Positions 8,498-16,817 of a stretch of 56,043 nt of DNA are shown one piece after another. The position numbers and the translations under genes were made by a program. The stretch is taken from NCBI GenBank assembly GCA_020403265.1, contig JADBXZ010000025.1, positions 1 to 56,043 on the forward strand, written 5' to 3'. Below the pieces are notes generated by a model. The model had not been told where the DNA came from and did no database searches. It saw nothing but the letters and a program-made list of their open reading frames with translations. Numbering within the stretch: the first letter of the stretch is position 1; each line of letters opens with the position of its first letter. This DNA comes from Bacteroidota bacterium. GTDB taxonomy: Bacteria; Bacteroidota; Bacteroidia; B-17B0; Aurantibacillaceae.

Positions 8498-9349
8498 ATG
8501 TCAAACAGATCATCATTTAACGAATTACTTGAAGTGGGTGCACACTTTGGTCACCTTAAAAGCAAGTGGAATCCAGCAATGGCTCCATACATTTATTCAG
8601 ATAAAAACGGTATTCATATTATCGATTTAAATAAAACAGTTGCTAAAATTGAGGAAGCAGCAACTGCCATCAAAAACATTGCTCGAAGCGGTAGAAAAGT
8701 GTTGTTTGTTGCAACTAAAAAGCAAGCAAAAGATATAGTTGCCGAAAAAACAAAGGCTATTGGAATGCCATATGTTACTGAGCGTTGGCCTGGTGGGATG
8801 TTAACCAACTTCCAAACTATCCGTAAATCAGTTCGTCGTATGAGCCAAATTGATAAAATGGCTACTGATGGAACTTTTCAAAATATATCTAAGCGTGAGC
8901 GTTTACAATTATCTCGCGAACGTGAGAAATTAGAAATCAACTTCGGTTCTATTTCCGATTTATCTCGTTTGCCTGCGGCCTTGTTTATCGTTGATATCAC
9001 AAAAGAACATATTGCAGTTGCTGAAGCTAAACGACTAAACATCCCAACTTTTGCAATCGTTGACACAAATTCTAATCCTAACGAAGTGGATTATGCGATT
9101 CCTGCAAATGATGACGCATCTACTTCAGTTGCATATATTGTTGAAGTAATGTGTAAAGCAATTGCTGATGGTTTAAGCGATCGCAAGATGGATAAAGAAA
9201 CTGCCGGTGAGGAACAAGACACTAAAGCGTACAGCGCTAACGAAGCTGAAGAGTTAGTAGAAGGAGCCAAGGTAAGAGGCGTTTCTAAAAAGGACGAAGA
9301 GGATGGAGCTAAAAAACCTCGCAAAAGAACGACTACAGCTAAAAAATAA
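8498..9349 (+). CDS. rpsB: Small-subunit ribosomal protein S2
   Basis: A 283-residue S2. Family motifs are LLEVGAHFGHLKSKWNPAM near the N terminus, RWPGGMLTNFQTI (about 92-104), and IVDTNSNPNEVDYAIPANDD (about 187-206). It is longer than the roughly 240-residue E. coli protein because of a charged C-terminal extension ending KKPRKRTTTAKK, as is frequent in Bacteroidota. A hairpin with a U-tract follows, between rpsB and tsf. Confidence 0.98.
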   Translation: MSNRSSFNELLEVGAHFGHLKSKWNPAMAPYIYSDKNGIHIIDLNKTVAKIEEAATAIKNIARSGRKVLFVATKKQAKDIVAEKTKAIGMPYVTERWPGGMLTNFQTIRKSVRRMSQIDKMATDGTFQNISKRERLQLSREREKLEINFGSISDLSRLPAALFIVDITKEHIAVAEAKRLNIPTFAIVDTNSNPNEVDYAIPANDDASTSVAYIVEVMCKAIADGLSDRKMDKETAGEEQDTKAYSANEAEELVEGAKVRGVSKKDEEDGAKKPRKRTTTAKK

Positions 9350-9370
9350 AATAAATTTAAATTGAATTAG

Positions 9371-9407
9371 CGGTCATTCTGTTTATAGCAGCTTGACCGT
9401 TTTTTTT
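9371..9407 (+). terminator. Hairpin with U-tract between rpsB and tsf
   Basis: CGGTCA (9371-9376) pairs with TGACCG (9394-9399). An inner CTG/CAG pairing follows after a two-base mismatch, and the hairpin is followed by eight T. It has the form of an intrinsic terminator or attenuator and would lower tsf-pyrH expression relative to the ribosomal protein genes. Confidence 0.7.
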
Positions 9408-9440
9408 AAACTAATACAAACAAAAATAAAAAACATTAAC

Positions 9441-10265
9441 ATGGCAATTACAGCAGCAGATGTAAACAAATTACGCCAGCAAACAGGAGCTGGTATGATG
9501 GATTGTAAAAAAGCACTAGAAGAAACCAATGGCGATTTTGAAGCAGCGGTAGATTTTTTGCGTAAAAAGGGAGCTAAAGTAGCTGCTAACCGTCAGGATA
9601 GAGACGCTAAAGAGGGAGTTGTACTATCAAAGGTAACTGCCGATAACAAAACAGGTGTTGTTGTTAGTGTTAATTGCGAAACTGATTTCGTGGCAAAAAA
9701 TGCTGATTTTATCTCTTTTGCAGAGTCAATCACCAATATAGCATTAGAGAAACAACCTGCAGACATTGAGGCTTTAAAGGCTTTACCTTACAATAACGAA
9801 ATTACCGTAGGTGATAAATTTATGGAGCAAGTAGCTAAAATTGGTGAAAAAATTGATATCGGCTTTTATAGTTTAGTTAAAGCTGAAAATGTTATCGGAT
9901 ATATTCACCCAGGAAACCGTTTGGCTGTTACTGTTGGATTTAACAAAGCAGTGTCAGCAGAAATTGCTAAGAACATTGCAATGCAAGCAGCTGCTATGGC
10001 GCCTGTTGCTTTAGATAAAGATGATGTTGATCCGGCAATCATTACCAGAGAATTAGAAATTGCAAAAGAAACTACTCGTGCTGAAGGTAAACCAGAGGAC
10101 ATGGTAGAAAAAATTGCACAAGGAAAATTAAATAAGTTTTATAAAGAATCTACGTTATTAAATCAAGAGTATTTCATCGATAACAAATTTACTGTTCGCC
10201 AGTATCTTCAAAGCGTTGAAAAGGATTTGAATATCACGGCATTCAAACGCTTCTCTTTATCATAA
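9441..10265 (+). CDS. tsf: Translation elongation factor Ts
   Basis: A 274-residue EF-Ts, the guanine-nucleotide exchange factor for EF-Tu. The N-terminal UBA-like domain has VNKLRQQTGAGMMDCKKAL, and the core has the EF-Tu-contact motif CETDFVAKN (about 80-88). I used the ATG at 9441 (MAITAADVNKL); a TTG 48 bases upstream in the same frame overlaps the terminator hairpin and would add residues unlike the family. The C terminus ends with EFTs-typical VRQYLQSVEKD followed by a short tail. pyrH follows after a terminator. Confidence 0.97.
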   Translation: MAITAADVNKLRQQTGAGMMDCKKALEETNGDFEAAVDFLRKKGAKVAANRQDRDAKEGVVLSKVTADNKTGVVVSVNCETDFVAKNADFISFAESITNIALEKQPADIEALKALPYNNEITVGDKFMEQVAKIGEKIDIGFYSLVKAENVIGYIHPGNRLAVTVGFNKAVSAEIAKNIAMQAAAMAPVALDKDDVDPAIITRELEIAKETTRAEGKPEDMVEKIAQGKLNKFYKESTLLNQEYFIDNKFTVRQYLQSVEKDLNITAFKRFSLS

Positions 10266-10275
10266 ATTATTTGTT

Positions 10276-10305
10276 AAATCCCGCTTTTTTGGCGGGATTT
10301 TTTTT
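10276..10305 (+). terminator. Intrinsic terminator after tsf
   Basis: AAATCCCGC (10276-10284) pairs perfectly with GCGGGATTT (10292-10300) across a seven-base loop, followed by a T run. pyrH starts 22 bases later, so either read-through or a very short promoter region must serve pyrH. Confidence 0.9.
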
Positions 10306-10326
10306 AAACTAATATTTACATAATCA

Positions 10327-11034
10327 ATGAACTACAAAAGAATTCTTTTAAAACTAAGTGGTGAAGCTCTCATGGGAGAAAAGGGCTTTGGTATTGATCA
10401 AAACAGATTAATGGCCTATGCACAAGAAATTAAGGCTGTTTATGATGCCGGTTGTCAGATAGCGATTGTTATTGGCGGTGGTAATATTTTTAGAGGAATT
10501 CAGGCAGAAAAAGGAGGCATGGATCGTGTGCATGGTGATTATATGGGCATGCTTGCAACGGTTATCAATAGCATGGCCATTCAAAGTGCATTAGAGGGCT
10601 TAGGTGTGCAAACACGTTTACAAAGCGCCATTAAAATGGAACAGATTTGTGAACCTTTCATCAGAAGAAAAGCTGTACGACATTTAGAAAAGGGAAGGGT
10701 TGTGATTTTTGGAGCCGGAACCGGCAATCCTTATTTCACAACCGATTCAGCGGCAACTTTACGCGCAATTGAAATTGAGGCAGATGTGATTTTAAAAGGC
10801 ACCAGAGTAGATGGTATTTACTCTTCTGACCCTGAAAAGGATAAAAACGCAGTTAAATACGACACTATTACTTTTGAAGAGGTGTATGAAAAAGGTTTGG
10901 AAGTGATGGATATGACTGCTTTTACACTTTGTAAAGAAAATAATTTACCAATTATAGTATTTGATATGAATAAGAAAGATAACTTATTCAATTTAGTTCA
11001 AGGTAAAAAAGTTGGGACCTTGGTTGAAGTGTAA
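10327..11034 (+). CDS. pyrH: UMP kinase
   Basis: A 235-residue UMP kinase of the amino acid kinase family; it phosphorylates UMP to UDP as a hexamer in pyrimidine nucleotide synthesis. Motifs: [20 protein letters not shown] at the N terminus, [10 protein letters not shown] (about 48-57), the [19 protein letters not shown] segment (about 133-151) and [11 protein letters not shown] (about 158-168). The usual downstream partner frr is absent here; instead a membrane sugar transferase gene converges with a two-base gap. Confidence 0.98.
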   Translation: MNYKRILLKLSGEALMGEKGFGIDQNRLMAYAQEIKAVYDAGCQIAIVIGGGNIFRGIQAEKGGMDRVHGDYMGMLATVINSMAIQSALEGLGVQTRLQSAIKMEQICEPFIRRKAVRHLEKGRVVIFGAGTGNPYFTTDSAATLRAIEIEADVILKGTRVDGIYSSDPEKDKNAVKYDTITFEEVYEKGLEVMDMTAFTLCKENNLPIIVFDMNKKDNLFNLVQGKKVGTLVEV

Positions 11035-11036
11035 TA

Positions 11037-12617
11037 TCACTTCACTTTAAAAATCGAAAGGTTTTCGCGTTCAAAAATTTTATTCGTTGTCTGAACTTTT
11101 ATATCTTCTTTTTCCAGTAGTTCGGGCTCGATGCAAACAATATATTTTATTTGAGGTCTGTTTTTTAAAAATTCAGATAAGTTTTGGCCACTTCTATTAA
11201 AGTCCGTGTAACCAAGTCTTCTTAAAAGAAACAAAGTTCTGTTGATTGTATAATCACCAATGCACAGTATTGTGTCATTTTTGCTTATGCCAATTGATTC
11301 CAAGGCAGGTAAATTTTTTTCAAATACATGATGTTTTTTCTTGTCATTCCAATAAAAGAATTTAAAAGCTCTTATTTCTTCATGGTTAAAAACTAAAGCT
11401 GTTTCAGTGTCTGTTTCGTTATAATTTATTTTTTTCCATGTTTTAATGCTTGTTAGATAAGTATTAATGACAACAAATAAACTCAGATTAAATAATATTA
11501 TTTTTTTAAATCTTAGAACATGTGTTTTGTTTATTTTGGCAATAAAAAACAAGGCTATTGAAATTATTCCAAGCATATTGAGCATATAATAATCATGTAT
11601 GTCTAAAACTTTAAAAAACAGAATGAAATAAGCAAGGAAGAATGAAACGCAAATACAACTTAAAACAATGTACGCTTTATACCTTGCCTGAAAATAAAAA
11701 AACGAAGTTACAATAAATACAGTCATTAAAACAAGGAGAGTTGGATTAAGAATGGAAGGAAAAATGTTGTAGACAAAGGCTGTTATTACAGTGGTAAGTT
11801 CTTCTGGGGTGGCTTCCCATATAGGTAAAATGCCTATTAAAAAGAAAGAATTGTTGTTTTTAAGATTGTAATTCTTAACATAACTATACCAAATTAACCA
11901 AACCAAAACCGGTACACTTAAGGAAATTAAATAATTTAGATTGAAGTATACCCACTTATTTGATTTTTTCGATTCTGATTGATTTTTAAAAATAAAATGC
12001 AGGATACATATCAAAAATAGCATAACAGAGGAAATCTTTAACAAACCTGCGATTAAAAATATGATTCCGAAAAGATAAAAGGATTTTATTTTTTTTGTGC
12101 GAGACCAATTAAAGTAATAAAAACAACCAACCAAACTCAAGGAAAGGGATTGAATATCACTGATACAAGAGTTGCCATAATAAGCCAAAATAGGTGAGGT
12201 GAATAAAAGGGAGGAAATCAATGCAGCAATTGTTTTTGATTTAAACTCTAATAAAAACAATTTGTATAAAAAAAATAAGCCAATAATTAAGAATAATAAA
12301 TTGGTTAATCTGTAAACCGTTACATTAACTCCGGTTATTTTCCAGATCTTCCCAATCAAATATTGAACCAGTGGAAATTCAGTAGCTGCTTTGCCATTAT
12401 TAGCTTCACCTAAGTTATTGAGCCTTGGTTCAATTAAACTTCCTCTATCCGAATAAAAATTTAAGGCAAAAGATAAACAATCGTATTGCCTGAAATTATG
12501 ATGATTTCTTGGATTTAGCTTTAATGAGTAGGGGTAATTATAAATCAAAAGTTGTGCTGTAATCAATAAAAAAAACAACCAATGTTTAGTATGAAAATAT
12601 GATAAAATTTTTTGCAA
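11037..12617 (-). CDS. Polytopic membrane glycosyltransferase (GT39/ArnT-like)
   Basis: A 526-residue protein with about ten hydrophobic helices. The first periplasmic loop has RNHHNFRQYDCLSFALNFY, a pattern common in GT-C enzymes of the PMT/ArnT group, followed by the FPLVQYLIGKIW segment. These enzymes use polyprenyl-phosphate sugars to modify lipids or proteins on the periplasmic side. The C-terminal soluble part (about 400-526) is less conserved. The start is read as TTG because no ATG is nearby, so the exact N terminus is uncertain. It is convergent with pyrH and divergent from the next GT4 gene. Confidence 0.75.
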   Translation of the reverse strand: MQKILSYFHTKHWLFFLLITAQLLIYNYPYSLKLNPRNHHNFRQYDCLSFALNFYSDRGSLIEPRLNNLGEANNGKAATEFPLVQYLIGKIWKITGVNVTVYRLTNLLFLIIGLFFLYKLFLLEFKSKTIAALISSLLFTSPILAYYGNSCISDIQSLSLSLVGCFYYFNWSRTKKIKSFYLFGIIFLIAGLLKISSVMLFLICILHFIFKNQSESKKSNKWVYFNLNYLISLSVPVLVWLIWYSYVKNYNLKNNNSFFLIGILPIWEATPEELTTVITAFVYNIFPSILNPTLLVLMTVFIVTSFFYFQARYKAYIVLSCICVSFFLAYFILFFKVLDIHDYYMLNMLGIISIALFFIAKINKTHVLRFKKIILFNLSLFVVINTYLTSIKTWKKINYNETDTETALVFNHEEIRAFKFFYWNDKKKHHVFEKNLPALESIGISKNDTILCIGDYTINRTLFLLRRLGYTDFNRSGQNLSEFLKNRPQIKYIVCIEPELLEKEDIKVQTTNKIFERENLSIFKVK

Positions 12618-12731
12618 GGCCTAAATACTGCGATAGCGCCTCTAAAGATATAAATTTTAAGTTATGTATTGTTGTTCAATTAACGCCTGTAATTTTAAAT
12701 TGGTATTGATAATTTGAAGTATCTTTACCAA

Positions 12732-13775
12732 GTGAAATTTTTATTTCTATATACCGAAATTGCTGATTATTTTTTGGCCTGTTGTCAGGAGTTGTCTGTA
12801 AAAGGCGAAGTTCATGTGATAAGATATCCGGTTAATAAAGAAGCGCCTTTCCAATTTAATCATGCAACTTCTGTTAAACTATATAACAGAAACGATTTTT
12901 CATATCAGCAATTACAAAAATTCTCTAAAGATTTAAAGCCGGATATTATTATTTGCAGTGGCTGGATTGATAATGATTACCTTAAACTATGCAAAACTTA
13001 TTTTAAGAAAGTTCCAACTGTGTTAACATGTGATACACACTGGCGCGGAGATTTAAAACAAAAAATTGCAACTGTTTTAAGCAGATTTACATTGTTAAGA
13101 ATTTTTTCAAACGCATGGGTACCCGGTTTAGCGCAAAAACAGTACGTTGAGAAACTTGGATTTAAAGAACAACAAATAAATCTGGGTTTTTATTCATGTA
13201 ACCATGCAAAATTTAACGCAGCTTATATTCAAACTAAAAAAGAAAAGGAATTTGCTTTTCCTCGTCGCTTTATCTATGTTGGGCGCTATTATGAATTTAA
13301 AGGATTGAAGGAATTATGGCAAGCATTTATCGAGTTGCAGGATGAACAACCAAATGACTGGGAATTATGGTGTCTTGGAACAGGCGATTTAAAACCAGTT
13401 GAGCACCCAAAAATTAAACATTTTGGTTTCGTGCAGCCATTAGAGTTAAATCAATTCATAAAAGAATCCGGGGTTTTTGTTTTACCAAGTCGATTCGAAC
13501 CTTGGGGTGTGGTTGTACATGAATTTGCTGCTGCCGGTTTTCCTTTACTGTTAAGTGATGCGGTTGGCGCTAAGGAGCAGTTTTTAAAAATAGGGCAAAA
13601 TGGATTTTCGTTCAAAGAAAATAGCGTTTCACAGCTAAAATCAGCTTTAACAAAATACATTCAGCTTAGTAATCAGGATTTAGTAAAAATGGCTCAGGTT
13701 TCTAATGAATTATCCAAATCAATAACCCCGGAAACTTGGGTAAAAACCATTTCAAAAATATTGAAAGCCAAGTAG
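12732..13775 (+). CDS. Glycosyltransferase family 4 enzyme
   Basis: About 347 residues from a GTG start (MKFLFLYTEIADYFLACC); a TTG 18 bases upstream would add residues without support. The C-terminal half is the GT-B nucleotide-sugar domain: FIYVGRYYEFKGLKELW, then ESGVFVLPSRFEPWGVVVHE, whose last part contains the GT4 EX7E motif, and AAGFPLLLSDAVGAKE. Predicted to be cytoplasmic and to add one sugar to a surface glycan. It stands alone on the plus strand and ends at a strong bidirectional terminator. Confidence 0.85.
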   Translation: MKFLFLYTEIADYFLACCQELSVKGEVHVIRYPVNKEAPFQFNHATSVKLYNRNDFSYQQLQKFSKDLKPDIIICSGWIDNDYLKLCKTYFKKVPTVLTCDTHWRGDLKQKIATVLSRFTLLRIFSNAWVPGLAQKQYVEKLGFKEQQINLGFYSCNHAKFNAAYIQTKKEKEFAFPRRFIYVGRYYEFKGLKELWQAFIELQDEQPNDWELWCLGTGDLKPVEHPKIKHFGFVQPLELNQFIKESGVFVLPSRFEPWGVVVHEFAAAGFPLLLSDAVGAKEQFLKIGQNGFSFKENSVSQLKSALTKYIQLSNQDLVKMAQVSNELSKSITPETWVKTISKILKAK

Positions 13776-13786
13776 GCATAAAACTA

Positions 13787-13816
13787 AAAAAGCTTCACAA
13801 TAATGTGAAGCTTTTT
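13787..13816. terminator. Bidirectional terminator between a GT4 gene and tRNA-Asp
   Basis: A 13-base perfect stem (13787-13799 with 13804-13816) has a four-base loop ATAA. The A-run on the left and T-run on the right let it end both the plus-strand glycosyltransferase transcript and the minus-strand tRNA transcript. Confidence 0.92.
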
Positions 13817-13817
13817 G

Positions 13818-13891
13818 CGGACTGGACGGGACTCGAACCCGCGACCTCCGCCGTGACAGGGCGGCATTCTAACCAGCTGAACTACCAATCC
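13818..13891 (-). tRNA. tRNA-Asp (GTC)
   Basis: A 74-nt tRNA on the minus strand. The acceptor GGATTGG pairs with CCAGTCC (one G-U pair) and is followed by discriminator G; CCA is not encoded. The anticodon stem CCGCC/GGCGG holds the loop CTGTCAC with anticodon GTC, and the T arm contains GGTTCGAGTCC. The D arm is GTTC-AGCTGGTTA-GAAT. It is isolated, with a terminator immediately downstream. Confidence 0.97.
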
Positions 13892-13954
13892 GTTTCCCAA
13901 ATGAATAATTGGGAGTGCAAATTTAATACTTTTTTTTATAATTCCAAAAAAATA

Positions 13955-14713
13955 TTAATTAGCTAAAATTTGTTTTGCATGATTGGCTGTATCCACGTTT
14001 TTAATAACGTTTTCAATAACACCATTTCCATTGATGACAAAAGTAGTTCTGATAACGCCATCAAAAATACGTCCCATGAACATTTTTGAGCCCCAAACAT
14101 CATAGGCTTTCATAACTGTTTTGTTGGTGTCTGCAATTAAAGGAAATGGTAAGCTGTATTTCGACGCAAATTTAGCGTGAGATTTCTCATCATCCGCACT
14201 AACACCAACTACCGCATAATTTTTATTACTTAAATACGGGTATTCATCTCTTAAACTGCATGCAGTTGCGGTGCAACCCGGGGTATCATCTTTAGGATAA
14301 AAGTACAATATAATGGTTTTTCCTGCTAAATCACTTAAACTTATGTGTTTACCATTTTGATCAACTCCACTGAAAAATGGAGCTTTGTCGCCAACTTTAA
14401 GTGAAGTGCTGTGTGCAACAAATTTAGATGTTGTCGCCTTTGGTTTTGATTGGTTCGTTTTTTTCTTTGTTGAAGCAGAAACTTTTTTTACTGCCTTTGC
14501 CACAGTTTTAATCGGTGCTTTTTTTACAGATTTAGTTGAGTTTTTGCTTAGTTTTTTTGTCGTTTTTTTTACAATTTTTTTAGCTACCTTTTTTACTACT
14601 TTTTTGCTAACTGCTTTATTTGCCTTCTTTGCTGTTTTTTTAGCTACTTTTTTTACAGCCTTTTTAGCTGTTTTAACCTTTTTTACTGGTTTTTTTACTG
14701 TTTTTTTTGCCAT
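13955..14713 (-). CDS. Bcp-type peroxiredoxin with long histone-like lysine-rich N-terminal tail
   Basis: A 252-residue protein in two parts. Residues 1 to about 100 are a low-complexity tail of Lys, Ala, Val and Thr built from KKVAKK-like units, resembling histone H1 or bacterial HU tails. Residues 104-252 are a peroxiredoxin of the BCP/PrxQ group, with YPKDDTPGCTATACSLRD holding the peroxidatic Cys147 and a second Cys152. Such enzymes reduce hydroperoxides with thioredoxin. The tail should bind DNA or another polyanion, so the enzyme may be held on the nucleoid; this is inference. The gene overlaps the 3' end of nth by 41 bases, so the tail and the basic C terminus of Nth are read from the same DNA. 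Confidence 0.9.
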   Translation of the reverse strand: MAKKTVKKPVKKVKTAKKAVKKVAKKTAKKANKAVSKKVVKKVAKKIVKKTTKKLSKNSTKSVKKAPIKTVAKAVKKVSASTKKKTNQSKPKATTSKFVAHSTSLKVGDKAPFFSGVDQNGKHISLSDLAGKTIILYFYPKDDTPGCTATACSLRDEYPYLSNKNYAVVGVSADDEKSHAKFASKYSLPFPLIADTNKTVMKAYDVWGSKMFMGRIFDGVIRTTFVINGNGVIENVIKNVDTANHAKQILAN

Positions 14714-15389
14714 GTTGTTTTATTGTTGTGTTTTGTTTAACATTTTTCTTATTGGATTGTTTAGCGTAGTATTTACACAAGACTTTTAAGCCACAATTTT
14801 CACACTTCGGATTTCTGGCCAAACATACATAACGGCCATGCAATATTAACCAATGGTGCGCTCTGGGAATAATATCTTTTGGGATGTATTTGATGAGTTG
14901 TTTTTCGGTTTGAAGTGGCGTTTTAGAATTGGTTGTTAGGCCAATCCTATTACTAACTCTAAAAACGTGTGTGTCAACTGCCATTGTTGGCTTGTTAAAA
15001 ATCACGGAAGCTATCACGTTGGCTGTTTTCCGACCAACTCCGGCTAATTTAATCAGTTCATCAACTTCCGATGGAACAATGCTGTTGAAATCATTCACTA
15101 ACATTTTTGCCATGGCAAGTAAATTTTTGGCCTTGTTATTCGGGTAACTGATGCTTTTGATGTAGCTAAAAATGACATCGCTGTTTGAATTAGCCATAGC
15201 TTCGGCATTTGGGAATGCTTCAAATAATTTCGGTGTGGTTAAATTTACTCTTTTATCAGTACATTGTGCGCTTAAACTAACTGCAACTACTAACTCATAA
15301 GGGTTTTTGTAATGAAGTTCTGTTTCTGCCTCTCCAATTGTTTTTGACAGATAATCAAGTGTTAGTTTGTATCTTTCTAGTATGAGCAT
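14673..15389 (-). CDS. nth: Endonuclease III (DNA glycosylase/AP lyase)
   Basis: A 238-residue base-excision-repair enzyme that removes oxidised pyrimidines. The helix-hairpin-helix has LAGVGRKTANVI with catalytic Lys121, followed by VDTHVFRV with Asp139. The [4Fe-4S] ligands are Cys189, Cys196, Cys199 and Cys205 in the standard C-X6-C-X2-C-X5-C spacing. After the cluster it carries an extra basic tail of about 30 residues ending KKNSKKTSKKG. The last 41 bases also encode the start of the lysine-tailed peroxiredoxin. Co-transcription of the two would link oxidative base damage repair with peroxide removal. Confidence 0.97.
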   Translation of the reverse strand: MLILERYKLTLDYLSKTIGEAETELHYKNPYELVVAVSLSAQCTDKRVNLTTPKLFEAFPNAEAMANSNSDVIFSYIKSISYPNNKAKNLLAMAKMLVNDFNSIVPSEVDELIKLAGVGRKTANVIASVIFNKPTMAVDTHVFRVSNRIGLTTNSKTPLQTEKQLIKYIPKDIIPRAHHWLILHGRYVCLARNPKCENCGLKVLCKYYAKQSNKKNVKQNTTIKQHGKKNSKKTSKKG

Positions 15390-15436
15390 TGTTATAAGTA
15401 AATGTACTTAATAATTTTTTACTTGTTTTTTATTTA

Positions 15437-15444
15437 TATTTTTG
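15437..15444 (+). promoter_or_regulatory. Putative -7 element ahead of the PPIase cluster
   Basis: TATTTTTG matches TAnnTTTG exactly and lies three bases before the ATG at 15448, so a transcript would be leaderless or nearly so. No clear -33 TTTG is seen at the right distance, so this call is tentative. Confidence 0.4.
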
Positions 15445-15447
15445 TTT

Positions 15448-15984
15448 ATGCACAGTTTTCAACTTATAAGTTTGCTTATTTGTTTTATTTTCGTTTCATG
15501 CGGTGAAAACCCAAAGTCTTCTCAAAAGCCCGTAGTAACTGAATTTGATCAAACAAAAATTAAAAATCAGTTTGTTGAAGCAAATAAACAATTGTTGAAA
15601 AAGGAAAATGATGAAATTGATTATTATGTAAAGACTCACACTGATGTTTATAAATCTACTAACAGCGGTATACGATTTTCCATATCAAAATCTTCTGTAA
15701 AAGGGGATAGTATAAGAATGAATACTTTAGTTTCAATAAATTACACGTTGAGTTTACTCACTGGAGATGTTTGTTATTTTTCTCAACCAAGTGAACCAAA
15801 GCAGCTTGTAGTTGGTAATGATGAGGCTGAAAGTGGTCTTCACAGAGGTCTTCAATTTTTTAAAAAAGGTGACAAGGGTAAATTGATTATACCATCTTAT
15901 TTAGCGCATGGTTTACTTGGCGATTTTAAAAAAATTCCGCCTCAAATGCCGATTATTTATGAAATTGAAATTTTACCAAATTAG
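15448..15984 (+). CDS. GldI-like FKBP-fold lipoprotein, probably degenerate PPIase
   Basis: About 178 residues from ATG 15448. The N terminus is a lipoprotein signal (LISLLICFIFVSCGEN, lipidated Cys near 18), then a charged helical linker and one FKBP-type domain (about 75-178). The FKBP fold is suggested by VSINYTLSLLTG, KGDKGKLIIPSYLAHG and the C-terminal [10 protein letters not shown]. The usual FDSS and V-I-x-G-W active-site positions are not conserved, so catalysis is doubtful. It resembles the gliding-motility lipoprotein family GldI, but one gene in this context is not proof of that role. It overlaps the next gene by 26 bases. Confidence 0.75.
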   Translation: MHSFQLISLLICFIFVSCGENPKSSQKPVVTEFDQTKIKNQFVEANKQLLKKENDEIDYYVKTHTDVYKSTNSGIRFSISKSSVKGDSIRMNTLVSINYTLSLLTGDVCYFSQPSEPKQLVVGNDEAESGLHRGLQFFKKGDKGKLIIPSYLAHGLLGDFKKIPPQMPIIYEIEILPN

Positions 15985-16816
15985 TTTAGTTTTAATTATT
16001 CTTGTATTTGTTTCTTGTAATAACCAAACAAAACAAACCTACACGCATCATGCTTCTAATTTTTGGTACAAATTGCTGGCTTTCTCAACGGATACATGTA
16101 GTTCTATGACTTCAGTGATTCCTTATGTTCATCTTAATGCGGTATTCAAAACCCAAAACGATTCAGTTTTTTACGATACTTACAATAATCTAAACAGCCA
16201 ATTTTTTCTTAATGTCAATAGTTTAGATAGCAATAATCTTATTTTAAAAGCTTGTGAGGGCAAATGTATTGGTGATTCTATGGAGCTTCTGATTCCGGTG
16301 AGCATTTTCTTCAATCAAAATTTTAATTCAAATCAAATACCTTTTTTTAGCTTTAACGACAGCATTGTTAAAGTACAAATGGGTATAAATGATTACCTTC
16401 ATGCACCTCCTAATATTACAAAAGTTGATTTGGAAATTCTTGAGAAAAAACGAATTTTAAATTACTTTGGTGATAGTACATCCATGAATTCTTGTAAATT
16501 AGAGGAAGGTATTTTTTGGATTTCAAAACCAAGCAAGTTGTGGAAATCTGAGATGACTGATTCCACAATTGTTCTCCATTATAAGGGTTATTTTTTAAAT
16601 GGGAGGCCAATGGACGAATCACCTGTTGATTTTAAATATAAGCCAGGAACTCCGGATCAACTTTTAAAAGGCTTAAATATTGTTATTAATTACCTTAAAA
16701 GAGGTGAAAATGCAAAAATAATATTACCTTCACACCTTGCTTTTGGTGAATTAGGTTCACGGGATTTGAAAATTCCTCCTTGTACACCATTGCTTTACGA
16801 AATAACAATAAAATAA
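15959..16816 (+). CDS. FKBP-type PPIase-like lipoprotein
   Basis: About 285 residues from ATG 15959 ([22 protein letters not shown]), a clear lipoprotein signal; an earlier in-frame start at 15908 would bury it. The C-terminal FKBP domain (about 200-285) has [35 protein letters not shown] and [14 protein letters not shown]. The FDSS site reads MDES and the GW site reads LLKGL, so activity may be reduced. The middle of the protein looks like a second, very diverged FKBP-like region. One base separates it from the next gene, so the cluster is an operon. Confidence 0.78.
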   Translation: MKLKFYQISLVLIILVFVSCNNQTKQTYTHHASNFWYKLLAFSTDTCSSMTSVIPYVHLNAVFKTQNDSVFYDTYNNLNSQFFLNVNSLDSNNLILKACEGKCIGDSMELLIPVSIFFNQNFNSNQIPFFSFNDSIVKVQMGINDYLHAPPNITKVDLEILEKKRILNYFGDSTSMNSCKLEEGIFWISKPSKLWKSEMTDSTIVLHYKGYFLNGRPMDESPVDFKYKPGTPDQLLKGLNIVINYLKRGENAKIILPSHLAFGELGSRDLKIPPCTPLLYEITIK

Positions 16817-16817
16817 A

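Noticed and set aside
9393-9440. A TTG start that would lengthen EF-Ts by 16 residues
   Set aside because: It lies inside the rpsB-tsf terminator and the added residues do not match EF-Ts, whereas the ATG at 9441 does.
11025-11046. A small inverted repeat GAAGTG/CACTTC between pyrH and the convergent gene as a terminator
   Set aside because: The stem is only six pairs, overlaps the stop codons and has no clear T run, so it is not listed as a terminator.
13736-13966. An open frame over the tRNA-Asp gene that gives a protein with DWTGLEPATSAVTGRHSNQL
   Set aside because: This is a well-known false protein produced by translating tRNA sequence on the opposite strand; the tRNA fold is clear and the frame crosses a terminator.
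14385-14789. A long hydrophobic open frame on the plus strand opposite the lysine-rich tail
   Set aside because: Lys codons AAA/AAG read in reverse give Phe and Leu, so the frame is a shadow of the peroxiredoxin tail; no start or promoter supports it.
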